Positions 7,760-14,373 of a DNA stretch of 45,943 nucleotides are shown piece after piece. The first letter of the stretch is position 1; each line of letters begins with the position of its first letter. Both the position numbers and the translations under genes were made by a program. Under the pieces are notes generated by a model that saw only the letters and a program-made list of their open reading frames with translations, searched no databases and was not told where the DNA came from. This DNA comes from a virus: the IMG/VR virus record IMGVR_UViG_3300042887_000455, positions 1 through 45,943 of that record; one strand, given 5' to 3'.

Positions 7760-8858
7760 CGCCATCATCATTAATCAATTTTTCAAATAATTCAATAAAT
7801 GCCACTCTTGTGGATTCATCAAATCTGTTGACACAAAGTTCAACAGATTTCTTTTTATCTTTGAAGATTGAGAAAGACTTAACAATATGTATCAATCGAC
7901 GGGTAGTAATGTTTTCATCAATTCCTCCATCCGAATATGTTCTACGAATGGTATCAGCCCATCGAACTAAATCATTAGCAAAATCAGTATCCAAACAATC
8001 AAAATGATTCATTACATTAGTAATAATCTTTAACTCAATAGCTTGACCAGGATAATCTTGAACCATTGTTACTGCAAATCGTTCAAGGAATGCTTCATTT
8101 AAGATGTTAGTACCGATGTAACGACCATCTTCAGAGCCCTTACCTTTTGTATTAGCAGTAGCAAAGATATTGAAACCATCAGCAGGAATAATCATTTCAT
8201 TCTTCAACTTAAAGTAGAATGGTTTTCCTTCTAAAATAGGTTGTAAACAAAGTAAAGTATTTGCATTACCAGCATCAATCTCATCTAGTAACAACACATA
8301 ACCCATTCTCATAGCACGAACAATTGGACCTTCAATTACTTCAACATTACCATCAGTCAAAGTTTTGGTTCCAATCAACTGGTCTTCATCAGTCATACTG
8401 TTAAGATTAATTCGGATAATTGGACGATTTTGTTTAGCACATATCTGTTCAACTGTAGTAGATTTACCGTTACCAGTTGGTCCATAAATATATGTTGGAT
8501 AAAAGATTTTAGATTTGATTACTTTTTCAACATCTTTATGGATACCGAAAGGAACATAAGTAAGATCAGTTGGAGGTATCAAAGATTCTGAAATATCATT
8601 TGACAATTCAGTTTTAACGATTGTTAATTTAGGTTCAACATCTTTAACATTTCCAGTATATCCTGGTAAGGCATAAACACCTCTAGAAACAGCAACACAA
8701 TCAATATTATACCACTGAACAGGTTCGTTTATTTCTAATGATAATTTTTTAGAACACTCTAATGCTTGTTGACGAGTAACAATATTGGAAGAATTTGTAT
8801 CAGGATACATTTCAGCAATAAGACTTAATAATTTTAACTTTTTTTCACTTTTTTTCAT
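7746..8858 (-). CDS. MoxR/CobS-like AAA+ ATPase
   Basis: A 370-residue AAA+ protein of the MoxR/CobS class, often annotated as a cobaltochelatase subunit in phages. Walker A is GPTGNGKST (126-134), Walker B is LLLDEID (189-195) and sensor 1 is IFATANT (231-237), followed by NEAFLERFAV and the arginine-rich TTRRLIHIVKSF. The first ~100 residues are a separate N-terminal domain. The ATG at 8858 is chosen; a GTG five codons upstream lies within the leader duplicated at 14365-14417. It is the downstream partner of the VWA gene at 8931. MoxR proteins typically remodel a VWA partner, so the two probably form one machine. No evidence here links them to cobalamin synthesis. Confidence 0.88.
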   Translation of the reverse strand: MKKSEKKLKLLSLIAEMYPDTNSSNIVTRQQALECSKKLSLEINEPVQWYNIDCVAVSRGVYALPGYTGNVKDVEPKLTIVKTELSNDISESLIPPTDLTYVPFGIHKDVEKVIKSKIFYPTYIYGPTGNGKSTTVEQICAKQNRPIIRINLNSMTDEDQLIGTKTLTDGNVEVIEGPIVRAMRMGYVLLLDEIDAGNANTLLCLQPILEGKPFYFKLKNEMIIPADGFNIFATANTKGKGSEDGRYIGTNILNEAFLERFAVTMVQDYPGQAIELKIITNVMNHFDCLDTDFANDLVRWADTIRRTYSDGGIDENITTRRLIHIVKSFSIFKDKKKSVELCVNRFDESTRVAFIELFEKLINDDGVIEV

Positions 8859-8902
8859 AATATATTTTCTCACTTGGTTTATTTAATTTATAAGTTATTA
8901 TA
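8850..8902 (-). repeat. 53-bp duplicated promoter/leader, copy 1
   Basis: Identical over 53 bp to 14365-14417. On the minus strand it runs from the -10 TATAAT through TTATAAATTAAATAAACC and a GAGAAAA segment to ATGAAAAAA, so it covers the core promoter, leader and first codons. Confidence 0.95.
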
Positions 8903-8925
8903 ACCTATATGATTATCATTGTCAA
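8897..8925 (-). promoter_or_regulatory. Sigma70-type promoter for the AAA+ gene
   Basis: TTGACA (8920-8925), a 17-nt spacer and TATAAT (8897-8902) on the minus strand, matching the host consensus exactly. Confidence 0.75.
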
Positions 8926-8930
8926 CACAA

Positions 8931-11006
8931 TTATGCAACTAATTTAATAAATTGATCTAGAACAGTACGATTGGTTTTCTTATTGTTTAAGAATTTTTTA
9001 AACTGAGAAGCCATACCAGTAGTAGATGCATTAGGTTTAATTTCCAATTCAGCAACAGTGGTTTTGTTGTTTGATGCTGGAAGAAAATATAATTCATCAT
9101 AAGCAGTTGTTTTTAAAGTATAAACACCAGTTTTTTTAATACTAGACCTAATATTTTCATACATGGTATAACTATCACGTTGAATCATGTTTATATGACC
9201 ATATATAAAATTAAAAATATCACGTTTAGTTGTTCCAGAAATATAAAAACCAATCACTGGGATTTCATAACGGTCTTTGATAACTTTTAAAAGTAACTGA
9301 GTTTGTTCATCAGCATTAATAGGAAAAACATAATCTTTTTTAGTTTTGGTATCTCGCAATTTGTGCAGAATTTTACGTTTCCAATTACCACAATTATCTA
9401 AGTCTAATGTATTTGAAACACCATCAGTTAAAACAACTAATGAAGTTTTTTCAACATTGTTCATTCTAGAAAATTTACTGATATAATCTATCATGTATAA
9501 CAAGGATGAATTCAATGGAGTATTACCTAAACGATAACCTCTAGAATAATACCAAGGTTTAGACAACATCAAACCTATCATATTATTGAATTCTGTTACA
9601 GTCATTTTATTAGAAAACAATTCTAAAAGATTAAATTGATCCGATAATATAGTAGCATTAAGATTTCTACTATCAATTTTTTGTTTATCATAATTAGAAG
9701 TAAATGCTAACACTTGATAAGCAATTCCAGATCTTTGACAAAAAGAAGCCAGATTGATAACTTGTTTCAAGGTATCTTCCATAACATAAGACATTGAACC
9801 AGACCAATCTAATAAAAAGATCATACCGTGGTTTTTGTCATCAGTTACCGTTGATATAGATTTGAACAAATTATCTGATATTTTATGAGCATATAATTTA
9901 TTAACATTAAGACCACCAGTTTTAGCAATAGTAGTTCTTGCATAACGTCTAGCAGACTTCTTCATTTCAAATTCTTTAACAAGATAATTTACATAATTAG
10001 AAGATTCAGTTTTGAAAGTTTTTATTTTAGAATCATCCTTTCTAGCAAAACCTTCTTGAATACCTATGTTAAAATCAGTTATCAAATCAGATAAAACAGT
10101 TTTATAACCAACAATTGGAGTTTTAAACTCTGAAGGAATTTCTGTGGTATGATTAATGATATTTAAATCAGTATCAGCCAAATTACCTAGATTATCATCA
10201 AAAGCATCTTGGGTAGATGCTTCTAGTGCTTCCTCTTCTTCCTTTTCTTCATTTGTTAATTGATTATTGCTACCTGAACCTTTTGAATTGGTTGATTCAA
10301 ATTCATCAGAATCTGATTCATCATCATTATCAGAATCATCTTGATAAGATTCATAATTGTCATCATCATATGATTCCGAATCATCATCATTCTCATAATC
10401 AGAATCTTCACTTTCTTCAGGTTCTTGTGACATTTGCTCTTGTTGTTGTTGTGCTTTCTTATCTTCATAATCAGCTTTAGAGAAGGCATATATGTCATCA
10501 GATAAAGTAATGACATCATTAACTGTATCAGAAGTTTTGGCACGTTCAACAAATACCATTTCTTGTTTTGAAAACTTAACACCACAAACAGAACCAGCTT
10601 TGAAATAAAGATTGATCCTATTAATTAGGTTTAATTTTGAAAGGTCTTTGTTAGCAATTTTGAAGAAGTCACGGTCATTTAATTCTTTGTAACCTTGAAC
10701 AAAATCTTTACGAAGACCAGGAAAAGAAGATTTGATTTTACGTTCAATACGAACGTCTTCTATCACATTGATATATGATTTAGGAGTTTTAGAATCATTA
10801 TTGAGAAGTTCAATTGGACTGAACAAAGCATGAGCTGTTTCATGAAAACAAAGCATATTCTCTATTGTAGGTGTCATATCCTGCCAATTAGGAATAGTAA
10901 GCACTCGATTAACAATATCAAAAGATGCAGTAGAAACTGCTGATCTAATAATATCTATGTTCTCTGAAGCTAGTAGTTTGGATAAAATATCTATTTGACG
11001 ATTCAT
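8931..11006 (-). CDS. VWA-domain protein with HEXXH motif (CobT-like partner)
   Basis: A 691-residue protein. The N-terminal half holds HETAH (H55-E56, H59) in a CFHETAHALF helix and a downstream INVIEDVRIE, the layout of a zinc metallopeptidase. A long Asp/Glu/Ser/Gln-rich linker covers about residues 185-265. The C-terminal von Willebrand A domain has an intact MIDAS motif, LLDWSGSMS (D400, S402, S404), and TSLVVLTDGVSN. This CobT-like arrangement occurs in aquatic T4-like phages, often labelled peptidase. It precedes the MoxR-like ATPase on the same strand, which fits an ATPase/VWA adaptor pair. Substrate unknown; peptidase activity is inferred from the motif only. Confidence 0.85.
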   Translation of the reverse strand: MNRQIDILSKLLASENIDIIRSAVSTASFDIVNRVLTIPNWQDMTPTIENMLCFHETAHALFSPIELLNNDSKTPKSYINVIEDVRIERKIKSSFPGLRKDFVQGYKELNDRDFFKIANKDLSKLNLINRINLYFKAGSVCGVKFSKQEMVFVERAKTSDTVNDVITLSDDIYAFSKADYEDKKAQQQQEQMSQEPEESEDSDYENDDDSESYDDDNYESYQDDSDNDDESDSDEFESTNSKGSGSNNQLTNEEKEEEEALEASTQDAFDDNLGNLADTDLNIINHTTEIPSEFKTPIVGYKTVLSDLITDFNIGIQEGFARKDDSKIKTFKTESSNYVNYLVKEFEMKKSARRYARTTIAKTGGLNVNKLYAHKISDNLFKSISTVTDDKNHGMIFLLDWSGSMSYVMEDTLKQVINLASFCQRSGIAYQVLAFTSNYDKQKIDSRNLNATILSDQFNLLELFSNKMTVTEFNNMIGLMLSKPWYYSRGYRLGNTPLNSSLLYMIDYISKFSRMNNVEKTSLVVLTDGVSNTLDLDNCGNWKRKILHKLRDTKTKKDYVFPINADEQTQLLLKVIKDRYEIPVIGFYISGTTKRDIFNFIYGHINMIQRDSYTMYENIRSSIKKTGVYTLKTTAYDELYFLPASNNKTTVAELEIKPNASTTGMASQFKKFLNNKKTNRTVLDQFIKLVA

Positions 11007-11035
11007 AATATATTCTCTTTTTTAATTTATAAGTA

Positions 11036-11064
11036 ATTATACTACAACTATTATAATAAGTAAA
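11036..11064 (-). promoter_or_regulatory. Early-type promoter for the VWA gene
   Basis: TTTACT (11059-11064), a 17-nt spacer and TATAAT (11036-11041, in TAGTATAAT) on the minus strand. The region just downstream, TTATAAATTAAA with GAGAATATATTATG, resembles the 53-bp repeat but is not identical. Confidence 0.7.
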
Positions 11065-11080
11065 GACTTATTTTAGTGAA

Positions 11081-11168
11081 TTTTCAATTTGTATAAATAG
11101 TAATAAGTGTTACTCACGGACGGCAATCCTAGTAACTCTAATCATTCTTACAATAATCAAGGACTATT
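11081..11168 (+). promoter_or_regulatory. Late promoter and structured leader of the HNH gene
   Basis: The shared block TTTTCAATTTGTATAAATAG (11081-11100) is followed by GTGTTACTCACGG, a variable stretch and CCTAGTAACTCTAATCATTC, nearly as at 6884-6973. GTTACT and AGTAAC can pair. AAGGAC precedes the ATG at 11169. Confidence 0.75.
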
Positions 11169-11897
11169 ATGACCAGCAACGATATTTATACTCTACTTTC
11201 TAGCAAACCTCATAACCCCCACTATCTTGGCAGATATTACAAGTTCATACTATCATTTCAATACCAAAAAAAGGAAGTAGGTATTACTGAACGACATCAT
11301 ATTTGCCCTAAATCCAATGACTTATTTCCAAACCATAAATCATTTAGAACTTATAAATGGAATTCTATACACTTAACAAAACGTCAACATTTCATAGCTC
11401 ATCACTTACTAGCTAAAGCATATGGTGGTAAACAAGTATATGCTTTTTGGTCTATGTGTAATAAACAATCACCTAAAGATATCAGAACAAGAGAATATAA
11501 AGTCACATCTAGGTTATATGAAAAAATAAAAATAGAAATCTCAAAATTGATATCACCAAATAAAAATATGGGAGTTTATAGAAATAAAGATGGTATCATA
11601 ATTAGAACCAATATATTAGATGCTAGAGTATTATCTGGCGAATTTGTTGGTCATTCAAAAGGTAAAGCTGCATATAAAAATACAAATGGAGATATTATTA
11701 CCTTGTCCACATCTGATCCAAGAGTATTATCTGGCGAATTTGTTGCAGAATCAAAAGGTAGAATTGCTCACAATAAACTAAAATTTTCAAGAATCCAACC
11801 TTGTATAATATGTAACAAATATCATACCAATCAAGGAAAAACTTGTTCTAAAATTTGTAGTTTAAAATATCAGTCTAACCTAAGAAAAAAACTATAA
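11169..11897 (+). CDS. HNH homing endonuclease
   Basis: A 242-residue HNH endonuclease. TERHHICPKS (H43, H44), then YKWNSIHLTKRQHFIAHHLL with N65, H74 and H78, form the HNH fold of phage homing enzymes of the ERHHI-PKS type. The middle carries two copies of a ~35-residue module ending RVLSGEFV..SKG; the same module is present in the GIY-YIG gene inside the terminase locus. The C-terminus has paired cysteines, CIICNKYH and CSKICS, a likely zinc finger. It lies on the plus strand after a late-promoter leader and runs into the 3' end of the minus-strand tRNA cluster. Confidence 0.88.
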   Translation: MTSNDIYTLLSSKPHNPHYLGRYYKFILSFQYQKKEVGITERHHICPKSNDLFPNHKSFRTYKWNSIHLTKRQHFIAHHLLAKAYGGKQVYAFWSMCNKQSPKDIRTREYKVTSRLYEKIKIEISKLISPNKNMGVYRNKDGIIIRTNILDARVLSGEFVGHSKGKAAYKNTNGDIITLSTSDPRVLSGEFVAESKGRIAHNKLKFSRIQPCIICNKYHTNQGKTCSKICSLKYQSNLRKKL

Positions 11898-11986
11898 ATT
11901 TGTTGGAGTTAATAAGAATTTCACTGATGACCTTTATAATGCTATTACAATGCTCTTTTTAACTGAGTTATAACTTCAAATGGGTG

Positions 11987-12057
11987 AAGGGGATGGTAGG
12001 ATCGAACTACCGATGACTGGATCAAAACCAGTTGCCTTACCGCTTGGCTAATCCCCT
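11987..12057 (-). tRNA. tRNA-Gln (anticodon TTG)
   Basis: Full cloverleaf on the minus strand: acceptor AGGGGAT with ATCCCCT, D arm GCC-AAGCGGTAA-GGC, anticodon arm ACTGG-TTTTGAT-CCAGT giving TTG, and T arm GGTAG-TTCGATC-CTACC. CCA is not encoded. Last gene of the tRNA cluster. Confidence 0.92.
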
Positions 12058-12092
12058 ATAAACTTATTTTGGAACAAATTCAAAATTAGTGG

Positions 12093-12163
12093 AGCTGGTA
12101 GGAAGAATCAAACTCCCATCTAAAGATTACAAGTCAATTGTATTATCGTTATACTATACCAGC
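12093..12163 (-). tRNA. tRNA-Thr (anticodon TGT), weak anticodon stem
   Basis: Acceptor GCTGGTA with TACCAGC, D arm GTAT-AACGATA-ATAC and T arm GGGAG-TTTGATT-CTTCC are good. The anticodon arm ATTGA-CTTGTAA-TCTTT has two T-T mismatches. The loop gives TGT. It may be decaying or may tolerate a loose stem. Confidence 0.7.
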
Positions 12164-12352
12164 AAAAATTGAGGCGTAATTCAAGGACTCTTACCCCACC
12201 ATTTTACCAGTCCCAAGCCATACTGTGGTGTTTTACTTTTGGTTAAAAACTTCACAACCAATCAATAAATAAAAGCATTTTAGCACAACATCGTCCATCT
12301 GTGACCTTAGAGTGTGCAGAAGTTAATTGATTCAATTAACCCAAATACTTTT
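12164..12352. other. Non-coding stretch between tRNA-Thr and RNA element A
   Basis: No credible gene is seen. It holds several small inverted repeats: GGACT...AGTCC at about 12185-12213, TTGGTT...AACCAA at about 12239-12261, and a near-perfect palindrome GTTAATTGA-T-TCAATTAAC at about 12322-12340. It may be spacer RNA processed from the tRNA precursor. Confidence 0.4.
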
Positions 12353-12438
12353 AATAAAACACACTATAGAATAGTTTTAGTCGCCTCTATTCTTAACGAG
12401 TAAGCGAATTTATATAAACTCGATTAATGTGTTTTATT
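12353..12438 (-). ncRNA. Structured RNA candidate A in the tRNA cluster
   Basis: An 11-bp closing stem, AATAAAACACA (12353-12363) with TGTGTTTTATT (12428-12438), encloses two hairpins: AGAATAG/CTATTCT (12368-12374, 12387-12393) and CGAGT/ACTCG (12397-12401, 12418-12422). It does not fold as a tRNA. The strand is assumed from the flanking tRNAs. T4 carries small stable RNAs C and D in its tRNA cluster, a possible parallel. Confidence 0.5.
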
Positions 12439-12442
12439 AAAT

Positions 12443-12540
12443 ACTTTTAAGAATATACTGATTCGCATTAACACTGCGATTCGACACATTTTACCTTGCC
12501 CTTGCGGTCATGCTCCGCAGCTCAATATATTCTTAAAAGT
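12443..12540 (-). ncRNA. Structured RNA candidate B in the tRNA cluster
   Basis: A perfect 15-bp closing stem, ACTTTTAAGAATATA (12443-12457) with TATATTCTTAAAAGT (12526-12540), encloses two hairpins, each with a 5-bp stem and a 7-nt loop: TGCGG/CCGCA (12503-12507, 12515-12519) and, on the minus strand, TCGCA-GTGTTAA-TGCGA. The geometry recalls anticodon arms but the whole is not a tRNA. Only 4 nt separate it from element A. Confidence 0.55.
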
Positions 12541-12588
12541 GCCGTCTTTGACCACTTTAGAAGTCATCACATCTTTCGGCGTTGAAGT

Positions 12589-12660
12589 TATCACTAGAGT
12601 GAGTTGAACACTCATTCCCCGTATCTTTAGTACAGGATCCTACCATTAGAAGATAGCGAT
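12589..12660 (-). tRNA. tRNA with anticodon AAA (Phe by code)
   Basis: A 72-nt cloverleaf: acceptor ATCGCTA with TAGTGAT (one G-T), D arm TTCT-AATGGTA-GGAT with a weak first pair, anticodon arm CTGTA-CTAAAGA-TACGG, 5-nt variable loop, and T arm GAGTG-TTCAACT-CACTC. The anticodon reads AAA. A first-position A is unusual; the usual phage tRNA-Phe would have GAA here. Confidence 0.75.
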
Positions 12661-12668
12661 AATTAGGA

Positions 12669-12715
12669 GGAGATATCGCAGACTTTTACTGCACCATTAT
12701 TCAAAGTGTATCTCC
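12669..12715 (-). other. Small two-stem element between tRNAs
   Basis: GGAGATA (12669-12675) pairs with TATCTCC (12709-12715) over 7 bp, and inside GCAG...CTGC (12678-12681, 12689-12692) closes a 7-nt loop. It is too short for a tRNA and could be a remnant of one. Confidence 0.35.
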
Positions 12716-12774
12716 CGACCTTTGAAGTGTTTTCTTTCAAGTTTTTACCTTGAAGTTTGTTTAAATAAGCAGTG

Positions 12775-12859
12775 CTCTTAGGGAGGGACTCGAACCCCCA
12801 TAACATTTCTGTATACGTTTGATTAACAGTCAAATCTCTTACCATTAGAGTACCTAAGA
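12775..12859 (-). tRNA. tRNA-Asn (anticodon GTT) with long variable region
   Basis: Acceptor TCTTAGG with CCTAAGA, D arm CTCT-AATGGTA-AGAG, anticodon arm TTTGA-CTGTTAA-TCAAA (GTT) and T arm GGGGG-TTCGAGT-CCCTC. The variable region is 18 nt, long for Asn. The acceptor stem continues outward by 7 more pairs (GCAGTGC 12769-12775 with GCACTGC 12860-12866). The 5' end overlaps the stop codon of the upstream endonuclease gene. Confidence 0.85.
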
Positions 12860-13519
12860 GCACTGCTCACTTTTTACTGTTCTACCTTTATACCATCCAT
12901 CAAGTATAATATAATCTTTTTTAATCTTTTTATTTTCCTTTCCATTAGTAATCCACATAGTACCATATTGTGAATTTCCTTTTCCAGATTCTCTTAATGA
13001 ACTCGCAGCACCTATTTTTGCTTTTGTAACATCAGTATGAGTTTTTCCTTTAAAATGATTAATCAATCTTCCTGAACTATATCCTTCTTTTAAACTATTA
13101 GAAATAGATTTTATATATTCTTCATATCTTCCATTATCTCTCATATATTGTGAAGTGTTTTTTATTAAATTTTCTAAACCATATCCAGATTGACCATTTT
13201 TTCCGTAAATATTTTTACCGTTATCGTTAATATAATCCCATCCTCCATCTAAAGTTTCTTCTTTAAGATTCGCCCATTCTGAAGATTTTACTATATTGTT
13301 ATCATTACTGAATTGTAATGCGATATTCATACATTCTTGCTCATCATTATAATAACCTATGATTTCAGTAGAAACATCATAACCATGCTTATTGATATGT
13401 CTAGTCCAATATTTGCCAGAACCTTTATATGAATATGGATCTTTTGCAGTAGTTTTACCGAAATATTTTAAATTTGTTATATTATGCGTTTTAACATAAA
13501 GATATGTTGGTTTAAACAT
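12854..13519 (-). CDS. GIY-YIG homing endonuclease next to the tRNA cluster
   Basis: A 221-residue GIY-YIG enzyme. The N-terminal core reads YLYVKTHNITNLKYFGKT followed by YKGSGKYWTRHINKHG. SSEWANLKEETLDGGWDYI contains the likely catalytic Glu region, HFKGKTHTDVTKAKIGAAS is a NUMOD3-like DNA-binding segment, and it ends with SQYGTMWITNGKENKKIKK. This is the order seen in many phage Seg-like enzymes. Its final codons and TAG stop run into the extended acceptor stem of tRNA-Asn, and its transcript probably carries the whole tRNA cluster. It is related to the enzyme at 31850, sharing the IV.S.EWAN block. Confidence 0.88.
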   Translation of the reverse strand: MFKPTYLYVKTHNITNLKYFGKTTAKDPYSYKGSGKYWTRHINKHGYDVSTEIIGYYNDEQECMNIALQFSNDNNIVKSSEWANLKEETLDGGWDYINDNGKNIYGKNGQSGYGLENLIKNTSQYMRDNGRYEEYIKSISNSLKEGYSSGRLINHFKGKTHTDVTKAKIGAASSLRESGKGNSQYGTMWITNGKENKKIKKDYIILDGWYKGRTVKSEQCS

Positions 13520-13630
13520 TTTGACACCCGTATAAATAGATTTGTGTAGGACAGCTAGGTTAATCCGTAGCCGAGTTGGGAAATGCTAGTAACATTTCCC
13601 TAACTACATCTATTTATACAAATTGAAAAC
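13520..13630 (-). promoter_or_regulatory. Late promoter and leader of the tRNA-side endonuclease
   Basis: On the minus strand TTTTCAATTTGTATAAATAG is followed by a hairpin, GGGAAATG-ttacta-gCATTTCCC. GTATAAATAGAT near the start and ATCTATTTATAC near the end form a 12-bp inverted repeat, so a second TATAAATA (13531-13538) faces the other way on the plus strand. Confidence 0.7.
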
Positions 13631-13633
13631 TCA

Positions 13634-13867
13634 CTACTTAGTCATTGATTTCTTAAACAAAGAATCCAATTTATCATTCATTTCTTTTTCGCCTTTCGCA
13701 CAATGAGCAGTACACATTGAACCAGCTTTTACTGTAGATGCTTCAATCTGAGCAGCAGTAGAAGTTTTCAATAAATCTACTTGTGATTGAAGATCCGTAA
13801 CATCGCCATTGCTTGCACAACCCACAACTAACATTGCAACCATTGCTGCTAATAACATTTTTTTCAT
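13634..13867 (-). CDS. Lpp/OprI-like small outer membrane lipoprotein
   Basis: A 77-residue protein with a lipoprotein signal: MKK, a hydrophobic stretch, and the lipobox LVVGC with C17 as the acylated residue. The mature 61 residues begin CASNGDVTDLQSQVDLL, a coiled-coil start like Braun lipoprotein and OprI, and end in LDSLFKKSMTK, closing with the Lys that in Lpp is linked to peptidoglycan. C52 and C56 form a CTAHC motif absent from Lpp. The gene overlaps the 52-aa gene upstream (ATGA), so the two are coupled under an early-type promoter. Possible roles are envelope modification or blocking of superinfection; neither is shown. Confidence 0.85.
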   Translation of the reverse strand: MKKMLLAAMVAMLVVGCASNGDVTDLQSQVDLLKTSTAAQIEASTVKAGSMCTAHCAKGEKEMNDKLDSLFKKSMTK

Positions 13868-14022
13868 ACTTGTTTTCCTTTTAGAATTTTCATTCGGTTT
13901 ATGATTTTATCTTTATCTCTTGGACGTTTAGTTGTTTCCAACAATTTTTCCAGTTGAGGCATAGACAGTGGTTTGATTCTTGCTTGACCAGTAATAGTGG
14001 TCTTGGGATTTCTCTTTCTCAT
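13864..14022 (-). CDS. Small basic protein (52 aa)
   Basis: Starts at the ATG at 14022 with GGAGATATA in front. The protein begins MRKRNPKTTITGQARIKPLS, continues MPQLEKLLETTKRPRDKDK and ends RMKILKGKQV. It is strongly basic with one likely helix, suggesting nucleic-acid or partner binding, but I do not recognise it. Its stop overlaps the lipoprotein start by the ATGA arrangement, so the two are co-translated. Confidence 0.75.
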   Translation of the reverse strand: MRKRNPKTTITGQARIKPLSMPQLEKLLETTKRPRDKDKIINRMKILKGKQV

Positions 14023-14064
14023 TATATCTCCACTTGTGTTTCATTAAATTTCAATTCAAATTAT

Positions 14065-14093
14065 ATTATACTACGATAGTTCTAAAAAGTAAA
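14065..14093 (-). promoter_or_regulatory. Early-type promoter for the 52-aa and lipoprotein genes
   Basis: TTTACT (14088-14093), a 17-nt spacer and TATAAT (14065-14070, in TAGTATAAT) on the minus strand. Confidence 0.7.
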
Positions 14094-14097
14094 GTCT

Positions 14098-14373
14098 TTA
14101 CACATAAAACTCCTTAACAACTTCAAACCCTGTTTTAGTCAAACCAACTTTAGATTCCCTTCCTTCAGATGTATGCCAAACCAAATCAGCATTAAGTAAA
14201 CTTGTAAAAGTTCCTTTGTCTTGAGCAGTTTCTAAAATACCTGACGCCCAAGTAGTGCTTTCATTAGGATCATTTGATTCAAGTAATGCTTTAACATTAC
14301 CGTTGAAATTTGTATAATCATCTTCAACGATTTTAGACAGTAAGTTAAATTGTAATTCAGTAGGTTTTTTCAT
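14098..14373 (-). CDS. Hypothetical small protein, possible winged helix (91 aa)
   Basis: From the ATG at 14373 the protein begins MKKPTELQFNLLSKIVED and ends with ADLVWHTSEGRESKVGLTKTGFEVVKEFYV. The final part looks like a beta-hairpin wing followed by a helix, as in small winged-helix proteins, but there is no firm family match. Its promoter, leader and first three codons are identical to those of the AAA+ gene at 8858 (53 bp), so the two should be expressed together early. It lies between gene 46 and the lipoprotein operon. Confidence 0.75.
   Translation of the reverse strand: MKKPTELQFNLLSKIVEDDYTNFNGNVKALLESNDPNESTTWASGILETAQDKGTFTSLLNADLVWHTSEGRESKVGLTKTGFEVVKEFYV

Noticed and set aside
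10217-10585. Frames on both strands across the acidic linker of the VWA gene
   Set aside because: They are low-complexity reflections of the Asp/Glu/Ser codon runs in the true gene (His/Leu-rich or Met/Ile-rich products).
12663-12863. Minus-strand 66-codon frame in the tRNA region
   Set aside because: It covers the whole tRNA-Asn and shares its sequence; no ribosome binding site and no protein-like pattern outside the tRNA.
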